Shown piece after piece: positions 7,007 through 15,565 of a stretch of DNA of 29,751 bases. Location: positions 1 through 29,751 of the forward strand of contig CALUVK010000003.1 in NCBI GenBank assembly GCA_944324205.1, read 5' to 3'. Origin of the DNA: Candidatus Gastranaerophilales bacterium. GTDB lineage: Bacteria > Cyanobacteriota > Vampirovibrionia > Gastranaerophilales > Gastranaerophilaceae. How positions within the stretch are numbered: position 1 is the first letter of the stretch; every line of letters begins with the position of its first letter. The notes under the pieces were generated by a model, which was not told where the DNA came from, made no database searches, and saw nothing but the letters and a program-made list of their open reading frames with translations. Made by a program: the position numbers and the translations under genes.

Positions 7007-7345
7007 ATGAAAATACAAGCAATTAATTCTTATCAGCACCAGGGTCATGCTAGAAAGAATGTAGTATGGGCAAGTAACACTGAAAGACAATCTTATTTGA
7101 ATACTCATAATAATCAGCCATCCTTTAAAGGCACTAAAGGTGGCTTAATTGGTATTTTATCTGGTGCTGCTGCCGGTGCGGGGCTTGCAGCTTTTACAGT
7201 ATTAACAGGCGGATTAGCAGGAGTTGTTGCAGCAGTTGGAATGGCTGGTACTGTTATTAGTGGTGCAGCAGCGGGAACTCACATTGGCGGAATTGCAGGA
7301 AGTATAATAGAAGATAAACGAGAAAAAGATGATAAAAATAAGTAA
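7007..7345 (+). CDS. Small glycine-rich membrane-active protein with SFKG motif
   Basis: A 112-aa protein with an excellent AGGAGG start. The first 45 residues are polar and end in PSFKG (39-43). Residues 45-100 form glycine/alanine-rich hydrophobic segments (GGLIGILSGAAAGAGLAAF, GGLAGVVAAVGMAGTVISGAAAG), similar in style to glycine-zipper domains that insert in or associate with membranes. The tail is short and highly charged (EDKREKDDKNK). There is no classical signal peptide at the N-terminus. The SFKG-type motif recurs near the N-termini of other proteins in this window. Function unknown; a membrane-associated or bacteriocin-like glycine-zipper role is possible but unproven. It has its own promoter and a hairpin at its stop. 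Confidence 0.85.
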   Translation: MKIQAINSYQHQGHARKNVVWASNTERQSYLNTHNNQPSFKGTKGGLIGILSGAAAGAGLAAFTVLTGGLAGVVAAVGMAGTVISGAAAGTHIGGIAGSIIEDKREKDDKNK

Positions 7346-7366
7346 AGGGGATTTTTCCCCTTTACT
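7341..7366 (+). terminator. Hairpin after the glycine-rich gene
   Basis: AGTAAAGGGGA pairs with TCCCCTTTACT around TTTT. It overlaps the stop codon. The T-run after it is poor, so termination may be partial. Confidence 0.6.
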
Positions 7367-7455
7367 TGCTATCTCTTAAAGCAATTTAACTTGCAAAATC
7401 CACAAATCCTGCTATTATAAAAATTAATGATATGTGTATAAAATAGGTAATTTTA

Positions 7456-8601
7456 ATGATTAAGCCAGTATCACAAAATATAGGTAGTTACCAAAGCTTT
7501 AGAAATTCTTACTGTGTCATTGGAAAAAAACAGGCAGAGAGTATTAACAGTGATTTAGATTTTCAAAAAAAAGTCGTAGAACAAAACGAAAGAATGATAG
7601 GTATTGCAGGGATTACCGGCATTGTTATACTATGCGGAACATTTCTTTTTAATCTTAAAACTCTTATTGAGCTATCAAAGCGGGCAAAAAATAAAATACC
7701 GGCTAACATAAGACCATTTGAGTCATTAAAGGACAATAATAAGATTCCGGATTTAGGAAGCTGTAAAAGTATTAATAAAGACTTAAAAGACATTTTACAA
7801 AGACAGGTTAATCAAATAAAAGCTGGGAATGAAATTATAACGGAAACGGGTGACCCCAAAGCTTCTAACAGGCTTTTATTATATGGTTCTGCCGGAGTTG
7901 GAAAATCTTTTTTTTCTAAAATCTTTGCAAAGTCTATTGATGCTGAATATTTAGAAGTAATGCATTCAGATTATAATTCAAAATGGGTCGGAGAAGGTGT
8001 TAATAATATGAAAAACATTTTTGAAGGAATTCTTCAAACTGCTAAAAAAAATCCGGCTAAACGATACGTAGTTACTTTCAATGAAATTGATGCTATGGTT
8101 GCGCCTGCTGATAAAGTCATAAATAATACTTCCGGCACTCACTGGGTAAGCATATTAGAAGAGCGTTCGGCATTTCTGAACTATTTAGAACTTATAAAAG
8201 AAAAAGCTCCCAATGTAACAATAATAGGAACAACAAATATTTCTCCAAAAAATAACGGGCTGGACAAAGCTGCAATGAGCCGGTTTCAGAATTTAATAGA
8301 GGTTCCATATCCTGATAAAGAGTGTTTGTATGAAGCGTTAAAAACGAGTTTAGAAAAAATAAAGAATAAAGATAAATTTATTGAAGAAAATGAAACAGAA
8401 TTAAAAAATTTAGCTCAAAAAATGGCTGATAGAAATTTTTCATTCCGAAATTTAAACTTTGTTGTTAATGACGCTAAGGGACGCCATTTAGATGACAGAG
8501 TTAATGGCCAAAAGAATGATTTTAAATTTTCTTATTTAAAAGAGGCGGAAAATAATCTAAAATTATCTGATGGGGAGTTAGAAAATGGGGTTAATAAATA
8601 A
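7456..8601 (+). CDS. Membrane-anchored AAA+ ATPase with altered Walker B
   Basis: A 381-aa AAA+ protein. The N-terminal 20 residues include SYQSFRNS, resembling the SF-type tag of neighbouring proteins. A single hydrophobic helix spans about 48-66 (MIGIAGITGIVILCGTFLF). The AAA+ domain runs from about 100 to the end: Walker A GSAGVGKS (144-151), pore-loop region SKWVGEGVNNMKNIFE (175-190), Walker B VVTFNEID (205-212), sensor 1 TIIGTTN, then SRFQNLIEVPYPD. The pore loop and overall order resemble the FtsH/katanin/ATAD1 group, which pulls proteins apart. The Walker B acidic residue is Asn instead of Asp, while the catalytic Glu is kept. No protease domain follows. The start has a modest AGGTAA ribosome-binding site. 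Substrate unknown. Confidence 0.88.
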   Translation: MIKPVSQNIGSYQSFRNSYCVIGKKQAESINSDLDFQKKVVEQNERMIGIAGITGIVILCGTFLFNLKTLIELSKRAKNKIPANIRPFESLKDNNKIPDLGSCKSINKDLKDILQRQVNQIKAGNEIITETGDPKASNRLLLYGSAGVGKSFFSKIFAKSIDAEYLEVMHSDYNSKWVGEGVNNMKNIFEGILQTAKKNPAKRYVVTFNEIDAMVAPADKVINNTSGTHWVSILEERSAFLNYLELIKEKAPNVTIIGTTNISPKNNGLDKAAMSRFQNLIEVPYPDKECLYEALKTSLEKIKNKDKFIEENETELKNLAQKMADRNFSFRNLNFVVNDAKGRHLDDRVNGQKNDFKFSYLKEAENNLKLSDGELENGVNK

Positions 8602-8605
8602 CCCC
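8587..8605 (+). terminator. Hairpin at the end of the AAA+ gene
   Basis: GGGGTTA pairs with TAACCCC around ATAAA and includes the stop codon, in the same style as the hairpin at 7341-7366. It lies between convergent genes and has a weak T-tail. Confidence 0.5.
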
Positions 8606-8620
8606 TTGTATTTGATAATA

Positions 8621-9796
8621 TTATAAAACTTTTATAACTTCTCTTATCCCGTCATTAACAACATTATTCAGCGCAAGCTCCTTGTGCGATTCGGACAAAA
8701 CCTCTTTTTCTTTCAAAAGTGTCAGCACTTTTAATATTAAAGTCGGATTAGTGCTGTCTAAAAGCGTTTCCAGCTCTTCAATTTCATCCACAAAATCAAC
8801 TGCAAATAATACAAAATCGCTTCCGTCATATAGTTCTTCATATAATAAACTGTCTAGTTTTTGTTTGTTAACTCCATTCAACAGATTATTAATTGCTAAA
8901 ACCTCATCTTTAGTATTTTTATCACAGTCAAATAAATATTCTTCATTTGATGTAAGTTCTGTAAATTTATCTTTCGCTAATCTCAAAAGTATTGCAGAAG
9001 TACTTGTCAGGTTTTCAAGATACAAATCCTCAAAAATATTATAAAGGTTGTAATCTAGAACTGCAGAAGGCGAAATAATCTCTGGTATAGCGTTGACTAT
9101 ATGGCTCAAAACCAGTATTCCGTTATCCAAATCTTTTTTTAAAAGTTCTTCTATTGATATTAAATAAGGAATTTCAGACGCAATATTCTCTGAAAGAGTT
9201 GATTTTTTCATAACCTCAATAATATCATCCACAGCATCTTTTGCCTGATAAGTTACCAGAAATTTAACTGCATTATACTGCTCAAATTCATCATCTGATT
9301 TTAGTTTTAAAAAAGCTTCTTCTTTAGAAACCTCATCACCTAAATGTGATAAAGCCTCTATAGAATTTATAGCAAGCGGCTCAAACTTAGATAATGCAGA
9401 TGTCCTTAAAAGCGGAATTAAATCTTCAATGTACTCTTTAGGTACAAGAGAAAAGAATTTAACCGCATACGCTTTTTGGCTTTCTGTACCATTAAGAAAA
9501 ATCTCTTTAATAACCGGCAAAAGTTCTAACCCGCCGTATTGATACAAAACATCTGCAAACATATCATCATATGATACTGAATAAAATTCAGTAAAATTAA
9601 GTAAATTAAGGTAATTATCCTTGTTGCAGGCGTTTCTTATTCTTTTGGCAACATTATTTTTAACAAAATCAAACAAAAAATCATCCTGCTTAACCAATTT
9701 AGAAAAAAGGTTAACATCAGAATTGTCTACAAGTGATTTTGCGACTTTTTCGTACTCATCAGGTTTTTTTCCGGTGAGTTTTTTTATCAAATCCAT
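8621..9796 (-). CDS. HEAT-repeat-like protein
   Basis: A 391-aa all-helical, acidic soluble protein. It shows repeated helix pairs of the HEAT/PBS-lyase type, for example LLPVIKEIFLNGTESQKAYAV, LIPLLRTSALSKFEPLAINS and AVDDIIEVMKKSTLSENIA, each with the A..FL..L pattern. There is no signal peptide, catalytic motif or cysteine cluster. The start at 9796 (MDLIKKLTGKK) has an AAAGGA sequence 9 nt upstream. A start at 9841 would add 15 residues and cannot be excluded, since a purine-rich stretch precedes it too. It lies 68 bp downstream of the DprA-like gene on the same strand, so it may be co-transcribed. HEAT proteins are usually scaffolds; no partner can be named. Confidence 0.85.
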   Translation of the reverse strand: MDLIKKLTGKKPDEYEKVAKSLVDNSDVNLFSKLVKQDDFLFDFVKNNVAKRIRNACNKDNYLNLLNFTEFYSVSYDDMFADVLYQYGGLELLPVIKEIFLNGTESQKAYAVKFFSLVPKEYIEDLIPLLRTSALSKFEPLAINSIEALSHLGDEVSKEEAFLKLKSDDEFEQYNAVKFLVTYQAKDAVDDIIEVMKKSTLSENIASEIPYLISIEELLKKDLDNGILVLSHIVNAIPEIISPSAVLDYNLYNIFEDLYLENLTSTSAILLRLAKDKFTELTSNEEYLFDCDKNTKDEVLAINNLLNGVNKQKLDSLLYEELYDGSDFVLFAVDFVDEIEELETLLDSTNPTLILKVLTLLKEKEVLSESHKELALNNVVNDGIREVIKVL

Positions 9797-9864
9797 AGTT
9801 TTGAATCCTTTTAAACAAGGTAGAAGCTTTGCGGGCACCATAAAGCCCTTTATTTACTCCTCCC

Positions 9865-10437
9865 TTAGTCAAGATAAAATACTGTTACAACTTTATGGTT
9901 TTCTTCTGCATATTCAACAGCCGTATGCAAAGTCTTACTTGTATGTGACAAGAAACATATAAGCTGGTTGCAGTCGTCAATAATTTCTCTGTTGCATACT
10001 CTTGATGCATCAGCCAGAGTCATCATAGCCCTGTCTGCATGTTCAACGATATTCGGAACACCAATTAACTGATCTTGAACATCAGAAGGCTGCTGACCGA
10101 TTGTTTGAGGCAAAATAACTTTCAATTTATCGGGGTTTGATTTCATTGCGCCTCTGATTGCAGCTGCATTAGTACCGCAAGAACCACCCGAGGTTATAAT
10201 AGTATTACCCTGTCTTACAAGAGCTGTTGTAAGAGTTTCAATCATTTGCTGATGAGTAATAGCAAGATTTCTTGATCCGATAATTGCAATTCTTTTGGCG
10301 GGTTGTTTTATAGTAGCAAGCTCCATCGCTAATTCGTCTATCGTGTCCGGCGCACTATCTGCTGAATCCATATCTCCTACCGGAACCATAATCGATGGCT
10401 GCTGCTCATCGTCAATAGAATTTAAAATATCGTTCAT
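9865..10437 (-). CDS. DprA-like Rossmann protein of the cyanobacterial type
   Basis: A 190-aa protein with a polar N-terminal 45 residues followed by a compact DprA/LOG-like Rossmann fold. Visible motifs are RIAIIGSRNLAITHQQMIE (about 49-67), a TIITSGGSCGTNAAAIRGAM loop (about 79-98), VILPQ, CNREII and a VVTVFYLD C-terminus. These closely follow the form I remember for short cyanobacterial proteins annotated as DNA recombination-mediator protein A. It lacks the extra domains of true DprA (about 300-380 aa), so a competence role is not established; nucleotide or ssDNA binding is inferred from the fold. The start has an AAGGTGG ribosome-binding site. It is divergent from the UvrD/PcrA helicase 89 bp away. 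Confidence 0.85.
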   Translation of the reverse strand: MNDILNSIDDEQQPSIMVPVGDMDSADSAPDTIDELAMELATIKQPAKRIAIIGSRNLAITHQQMIETLTTALVRQGNTIITSGGSCGTNAAAIRGAMKSNPDKLKVILPQTIGQQPSDVQDQLIGVPNIVEHADRAMMTLADASRVCNREIIDDCNQLICFLSHTSKTLHTAVEYAEENHKVVTVFYLD

Positions 10438-10489
10438 TGTACCACCTTTTTTTAAATTGAAAAAATATTATTTTCTTAGTATGCTGATA

Positions 10490-10495
10490 TATAAT
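10490..10495 (+). promoter_or_regulatory. Possible -10 box of the helicase gene
   Basis: TATAAT lies 31 bp before the helicase start, in the 89-bp divergent spacer. An extended TG occurs at 10485-10486, but no convincing -35 is visible. Confidence 0.4.
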
Positions 10496-10526
10496 ACCAC
10501 AAAATGGGAAATTTGGGAATAGGGGA

Positions 10527-13004
10527 ATGGAAAATATTTTAGAAAACCTTAATAAAGAGCAGCTTGAAGCTGCAAAAACCACAAAAGGCGCTCTGCTTAT
10601 ATTAGCAGGTGCAGGGAGTGGAAAGACAAAAGTTTTAACATCCAGAATTGCTTATATGATACAACAGGGGGCAATTGCGGGCAAAATCCTTGCGGTAACT
10701 TTTACCAATAAAGCGGCTAAAGAGATGAAGGAGCGTCTATCTTCGATTTTAGGCGAGAATGTTGTTAAATATATGTGGGTCGGAACTTTCCACAGCATCT
10801 GCGGAAGAATTTTGAGGCAGGATATTGAAAATTATTCATTCCAATCAGGGAAAAAACTGGACAAGAATTTTTCTATTTATGATGAAACGGACTCTGTTGC
10901 AGTAATTAAGCAGGCAATAAAAAAGCTTAATCTTGATGATAAGATTTATCAGCCAAAGCTTGTTAAGGCGGTGATTTCGAATGCAAAAAACAAAATGCAG
11001 GACGCTTATACTTTTGCGACTTTTGCACGTGACTATAAATCACAGAAGATTGCACAGGTTTATGAGATGTATGAAAATGCGCTTAATAACAATAATGCCA
11101 TTGATTTTGACGATATGTTAATGCTTTGTGTAAAACTGCTTGAACAGAATCCGGAGGTCAGAAAGAAATATTATGATAAATTCCAGCATATTCTTGTAGA
11201 TGAGTATCAGGACACTAACCAGGCTCAATATCAGCTTGTGAAAGCGCTTTATACAAACCTTCTTCCTCAAATTCCGGAAGAGCGGTCTTTATGCGTTGTA
11301 GGAGATGTTGACCAATCTATTTACAGCTGGCGTGGTGCTGATTTTAGGATTATTATGAATTTCCAGAACGATTTTCCTAATGCTAAACTGGTTAAGCTGG
11401 AGCAAAATTACCGCTCTACTGCTAATATTCTTAATGCTGCAAATGCTATTATTGAAAACAATGAAGAGCGTGTAGATAAGGTTCTTTATTCCCAAAAAGG
11501 CGACGGTGAAAAGATTTCTCTTTATGAAGCCGAAGATGAAGCTGATGAAGCTAATTATATCGTACGCTCTATTAGAGATACTTCGGATAATTATAACCAA
11601 TTTGCCGTTCTATATCGTACGAACGCTCAATCCCGTGCTTTAGAAGAAGCTCTAATAGCCGCAGGTATTCCATATCGGATTTACGGCGGACTTAAGTTCT
11701 ACGACAGAAAAGAAATTAAGGATGCGATTGCGTATTTGAAAGTTATTTATAATAATGATGACTCTCAATCTCTGAGAAGAATTATTAATGTTCCTAAAAG
11801 AGCAATCGGAGAAACTACTTTAAAACACTTGCAGGAATATGCTGATGCAAATGATTTGAGCTTATTTTCGGCAATTATTGATGTAGATAATATTGAGACA
11901 ATAAAATCCGGTACTGCAAGCAAGTTAAAAGATTTTGCGGGACTTATTCTGAAGCTCAAAGAAGCAGAGTCAAGATATTCTCTTCCTGAATTTTTAAGTC
12001 TGGTCTTGGAAAAGAGCGGATACTTAAGAGAGCTTCAGGCTTCCGGTACAGACGAGGATGCGGTAAGGATAGAAAACCTGCAGGAGCTTGTAAACGTAGC
12101 AAACGAGTTTGAGCCGGAAGAGCTTGATAACTCGCTCGGCGAATTCTTAGCCCAGGTCTCGCTGGTATCTGATATTGACAGTCTGGATGAAATTGCAAAC
12201 AATGTAACTCTTATGACACTTCACGCCTCAAAAGGTCTGGAATTTCCGATAGTATTCTTAGCAGGCTGCGATGAAGGCATATTCCCTTCTGCAAGGTGCT
12301 CCAACAGCCTTTCTGAATTGGAAGAAGAGCGGAGACTTATGTACGTAGGGGTTACAAGAGCTGAAACCAAACTCTATTTGACGACTGCTAAACGGCGCCA
12401 AATGTGGGGTGAATATAAGTACTATTCTCCAAGCAGGTTTTTAGCAGAAATCCCTGCAAATCTGCTTGATGAAGAAACTTCCAGCGGTTTTGCACATGAA
12501 AGTACCTTTAAAAGTGCAGTTAAAACCGTTCAGGGGGGTAAATATAATACTAAATCATCGTCTGCCTCTTTTACCCCAGACGGTTATGTTAAACCTTCAT
12601 CTGGTTTTGGTGCAAACTTTGTAGCGCCTTCTGCTAAAAAGACAACGAATGTTATACAAAGAACTCCAAGCAGGGTTATTATTAAGAAAAGCCCGATAAA
12701 TAAAGAAAGAGAAGAAGAAAAACTCAAAGCGTTTTTTGAAAACAATATTATGAAACAAAAAATTGAGGAAAGAAAACGCGAAGAAAAACGTCTGGAAGAA
12801 GAACAGAAGAAGAAAGAAGAGTTAAAAAACTCGACAACCCAATATTTCTTCAATGTCGGAGAGCGCGTTTTTCATGATAAACTCGGAGTCGGGCAAATTG
12901 CCGATGTAATCCAAATAGGTGACAGTACAATGTATACTATAGATTTTGGTAAATTTGGCAAAAAAGCCATGGATGCAACATATGCTCATCTAAAGAAATT
13001 TTAA
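10527..13004 (+). CDS. pcrA: ATP-dependent 3'-5' DNA helicase UvrD/PcrA
   Basis: An 825-aa superfamily 1A helicase for nucleotide excision repair and removal of RecA or blocked polymerases. The N-terminus LNKEQLEAAKTTKGALLIL is the Q-motif region, followed by Walker A GAGSGKT (28-34), TNKAAKEMKER (Ia), IDFDDML, the VDEYQDTNQAQ box (II), VGDVDQSIYSWRGAD (III), LEQNYRS (IV), TLHASKGLEFPIVFLAG (V) and EERRLMYVGVTRA (VI). Residues about 660-775 form a low-complexity linker with a charged coiled coil (KREEKRLEEEQKKKEEL). The last 50 residues (GERVFHDKLGVGQIADV...) are the PcrA-type Tudor-like RNA-polymerase-interaction domain. The length is slightly above the usual 720-780 aa because of the linker. 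The ribosome-binding site is unusually close to the ATG, but the start fits the family. Confidence 0.96.
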   Translation: MENILENLNKEQLEAAKTTKGALLILAGAGSGKTKVLTSRIAYMIQQGAIAGKILAVTFTNKAAKEMKERLSSILGENVVKYMWVGTFHSICGRILRQDIENYSFQSGKKLDKNFSIYDETDSVAVIKQAIKKLNLDDKIYQPKLVKAVISNAKNKMQDAYTFATFARDYKSQKIAQVYEMYENALNNNNAIDFDDMLMLCVKLLEQNPEVRKKYYDKFQHILVDEYQDTNQAQYQLVKALYTNLLPQIPEERSLCVVGDVDQSIYSWRGADFRIIMNFQNDFPNAKLVKLEQNYRSTANILNAANAIIENNEERVDKVLYSQKGDGEKISLYEAEDEADEANYIVRSIRDTSDNYNQFAVLYRTNAQSRALEEALIAAGIPYRIYGGLKFYDRKEIKDAIAYLKVIYNNDDSQSLRRIINVPKRAIGETTLKHLQEYADANDLSLFSAIIDVDNIETIKSGTASKLKDFAGLILKLKEAESRYSLPEFLSLVLEKSGYLRELQASGTDEDAVRIENLQELVNVANEFEPEELDNSLGEFLAQVSLVSDIDSLDEIANNVTLMTLHASKGLEFPIVFLAGCDEGIFPSARCSNSLSELEEERRLMYVGVTRAETKLYLTTAKRRQMWGEYKYYSPSRFLAEIPANLLDEETSSGFAHESTFKSAVKTVQGGKYNTKSSSASFTPDGYVKPSSGFGANFVAPSAKKTTNVIQRTPSRVIIKKSPINKEREEEKLKAFFENNIMKQKIEERKREEKRLEEEQKKKEELKNSTTQYFFNVGERVFHDKLGVGQIADVIQIGDSTMYTIDFGKFGKKAMDATYAHLKKF

Positions 13005-13019
13005 TACACTTTTTTATAC

Positions 13020-15044
13020 CTATAATCTGAGCCAAACAACTCCATACGGAGCAATTCTTAAATGCATTGTTCTATTTGTCAGGGAAATATCAACTTTTAC
13101 ATCATCACCATTTACGAGATTTTCAAAATGATCAATGTGTCCTTCTGATTTCAAAACAACGTCCATTGGTATCGTAATTTCTGCGATAAGTTTTTCTGCA
13201 GAAAGATTATTAATCACAAGAATCTTTTCTCCTTTATAATTCCTAATATAAGCAAAATTACTCGGAGAAGATGTCTTCAACAAAGTAAAATCGCCGCGAG
13301 ACATAGCAGGTAAAGATTTTCTCAATTCTATAAGATTTTTAACTTTCTTATAAACCTTACTGTTAAATTCATAATAATCTTTTGATGAACCATAGAAAAG
13401 CTTTGCAGGAACTGCACCTCTATGAATATCACGACTATCAAAATAACTTAAAAGTTTAAATTTTCCTCTTTTTTGTTTTTCAATTCTTTCCTGCTCGCTT
13501 TTTTTGGCATTTGCAAAATTATTCCGGACACCAACCTCATCACCATAATAAATAATCGGAATACCAGGCATTGACATGAGAATTGAAAAAGCCATTTCTA
13601 TTCTATCAGGATCATTATCAAGAAAATTAGCCATTCGACCGCTCACACCCAATCCTTTTCTAAATTCTGCTCCTTTAGGTTCAAGCGCATTATATATAAT
13701 CTCTCTAGTCTTAGGATCAATCATTTCAAGAGTCAATTCATCATGCACCCTCAAGAATACCCCCCAAGCAGAAGTAAATGGAATTTGTGGAGTAGCTTTA
13801 TACGCATCAATAAAATGCTGCTTATCACCTGTAACTAAAGATGCCCAAATTGCAGGCATATAAGGGAAATGGTAGGCAATCTGAAATTCATCTGTTCTTT
13901 TTATTTCTTTCTCTTGATTATCAATTGTTGTTTTAAACTTTCTTTCCTTACCAAAATAAGGTAAAATGTCGTTCGGATACTGGCAAGCTTCCGCTTGAAT
14001 TACAGTTCTTGGTGCTGTCATTTGAATATAGCAGCTTATTAATTTCAATATTGCATGTGTTTTAGGAAGGTTTTCAGCAGTTGTTCCGTCTTCTTTAGAA
14101 AGATATGGAATAGCATCAAGCCTAAAAATATCAATACCTATATTGGCCCAATAATTAATCGTGCCAAGCCAATAATATAAAACTTCCGGATTTTCCCAGT
14201 TTACATCAAGCTGAAAGGGATAAAATGTATGATAGAAATAGTAATTTCTTCCGTTTAATGTCACTTTTCTATAATGATTATCAGTAATTTCCGGGAATAT
14301 TAATCTTCTTTTTGAGATTTTACCGTCCTTTTCTTTGTATTCAACAACAGTACCAATCTTTTCATCTACATATTTTGTATACTCCGGCATTTTATTCTTT
14401 ACAACAAAATAATCTTTTTTTGTTACATCACCCCTTAAAAATGACTGAAACCACTCGTGTTCATCAGATACATGGTTTAATACTAAATCAGACTTAATTT
14501 TAAAACCATTCTTTTTGGCTTCAACAACAAACTCCTTAAATTGGGTTTTCCCTCCTAAATCTTCTCTTATATTACGCGGATTTTTAACATCAAAACCTGC
14601 ATCAGACATTGGAGAATCTGCAAATGGCAATAAATATAGAGTGGTAACACCAAGATCTTTAAGATAGTCAAACATTGCAGAAGTATCCCTAAAAGTATTG
14701 GGTTTTTCCGGGCTTACTACTCCAAATTGATCTACATAAAACATATAGATAATTTCATCTTTATACCAATCATCAGGTCTGGTTAAATCTTCTTGTTTTA
14801 GTTGAGCCGAACGTTTTTCAACAGATTTTTGCGCAATTTCCATTACCTTATCATAAATTTCTTTAGCATTACGTTCGCCATATATTTCTACAATGCTGCT
14901 ATAAATTTCATTTTCTATACGCTTTGGAACAACGAGTGCGTCCTCTGCTTGTGCTTTTGCAGTATTTACATCAGCTGCCAAAACAATACTATTAGAAAAT
15001 ACCAACAGTAATATTATTAAAAATGATAATATCTTTCTATACAT
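13020..15044 (-). CDS. Exported GH13 trehalose-synthase-like enzyme
   Basis: A 674-aa glycoside hydrolase family 13 protein. The start at 15044 is chosen because it follows GAGGAG and opens a clear signal peptide (MYRKILSFLIILLLVFSNSIVLAA, cut near residue 24); the open frame continues upstream without support. The barrel begins near WYKDEIIYMFYVDQFG. Conserved regions are LVLNHVSDEHEWF (I), DIFRLDAIPYL with the Asp nucleophile (II), VIQAEACQ with the acid/base Glu (III), and FLRVHDELTLEMID with the stabilising Asp (IV). The HDELTLEM sequence and the later ENDPDR/IYYGDE region are those of trehalose synthase (TreS, maltose-trehalose isomerase). TreS is normally cytoplasmic, so export is unusual; the activity could also be amylase- or amylosucrase-like. 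Confidence 0.85.
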   Translation of the reverse strand: MYRKILSFLIILLLVFSNSIVLAADVNTAKAQAEDALVVPKRIENEIYSSIVEIYGERNAKEIYDKVMEIAQKSVEKRSAQLKQEDLTRPDDWYKDEIIYMFYVDQFGVVSPEKPNTFRDTSAMFDYLKDLGVTTLYLLPFADSPMSDAGFDVKNPRNIREDLGGKTQFKEFVVEAKKNGFKIKSDLVLNHVSDEHEWFQSFLRGDVTKKDYFVVKNKMPEYTKYVDEKIGTVVEYKEKDGKISKRRLIFPEITDNHYRKVTLNGRNYYFYHTFYPFQLDVNWENPEVLYYWLGTINYWANIGIDIFRLDAIPYLSKEDGTTAENLPKTHAILKLISCYIQMTAPRTVIQAEACQYPNDILPYFGKERKFKTTIDNQEKEIKRTDEFQIAYHFPYMPAIWASLVTGDKQHFIDAYKATPQIPFTSAWGVFLRVHDELTLEMIDPKTREIIYNALEPKGAEFRKGLGVSGRMANFLDNDPDRIEMAFSILMSMPGIPIIYYGDEVGVRNNFANAKKSEQERIEKQKRGKFKLLSYFDSRDIHRGAVPAKLFYGSSKDYYEFNSKVYKKVKNLIELRKSLPAMSRGDFTLLKTSSPSNFAYIRNYKGEKILVINNLSAEKLIAEITIPMDVVLKSEGHIDHFENLVNGDDVKVDISLTNRTMHLRIAPYGVVWLRL

Positions 15045-15079
15045 AAAATACTCCTCAAAAATATTGTACCATCTAAACA

Positions 15080-15109
15080 CAAAAAAGCCATGCAAATTTC
15101 TGCACAGCT
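15080..15109 (-). terminator. Terminator of the NPF-repeat gene
   Basis: On the minus strand a 9-bp stem (AGCTGTGCA with TGCATGGCT, two G-T pairs) is followed by TTTTTT. It lies between the stop of the small NPF gene and the start of the GH13 gene, so the two are probably separate transcripts. Confidence 0.7.
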
Positions 15110-15144
15110 TATATTTGGGGATAATAACCGGTATATTTTTGAGT

Positions 15145-15390
15145 CTATACCTCTATAAAAAGTCGTCTTCCTACTATATTAGGCTGGTTGTTATAATAAC
15201 CGGCAAAATAACCGCCAGGGACTGGTCTATTTTGACCATAGTTTGCAAACGGGTTTGAATTATGCGGTGTGACAAACGGATTGCCTGAAGACGAAGCGAA
15301 CGGGTTAGCACCAGCGGCTCTTGTTACACCATTTGAATATTTCGCCGGAGTTGTTAATACACGTGTTAATAAATTTACGAGTTCTGCCAT
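15145..15390 (-). CDS. Small protein with three NPF repeats
   Basis: An 81-aa protein with a good AAAGGTAG ribosome-binding site 6 nt before the start and its own terminator. The N-terminus (MAELVNLLTRVLTTPAKY) is an amphipathic helix. Residues 28-50 hold three NPF tripeptides (GANPFASS, GNPFVTP, SNPFANYG), followed by a Pro/Gly/Asn/Tyr-rich tail ending RRLFIEV. There is no signal peptide and no known domain. In eukaryotes, NPF tripeptides bind EH domains of endocytic proteins, but in bacteria they may simply be a low-complexity repeat. Function unknown. Confidence 0.75.
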   Translation of the reverse strand: MAELVNLLTRVLTTPAKYSNGVTRAAGANPFASSSGNPFVTPHNSNPFANYGQNRPVPGGYFAGYYNNQPNIVGRRLFIEV

Positions 15391-15538
15391 TATTCTACCT
15401 TTCTAGAATGGTTTTAATTATTTTTTTTCCGTTGTCAACTATTTTATCGTCACAATTTTTACAAACTTTAGAGATAAAAATAAAACATCAACTAAAAGTA
15501 TTAATTTTTGTAACAAAAAAGCAATTGTATTAATGCTA

Positions 15539-15544
15539 TATACT
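15539..15544 (+). promoter_or_regulatory. Possible -10 box of the beta-rich protein gene
   Basis: TATACT lies 21 bp before the start codon and 11 bp before the AAGGAG ribosome-binding site. A -35 at the right distance is not clear. The start would leave a short leader. Confidence 0.35.
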
Positions 15545-15565
15545 TTATATATACAAGGAGAGTAT

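Noticed and set aside
10527..13004. Helicase as part of an anti-phage system with its neighbours
   Set aside because: The full PcrA motif set and Tudor-like C-terminus indicate the housekeeping helicase, and no defence gene is adjacent.
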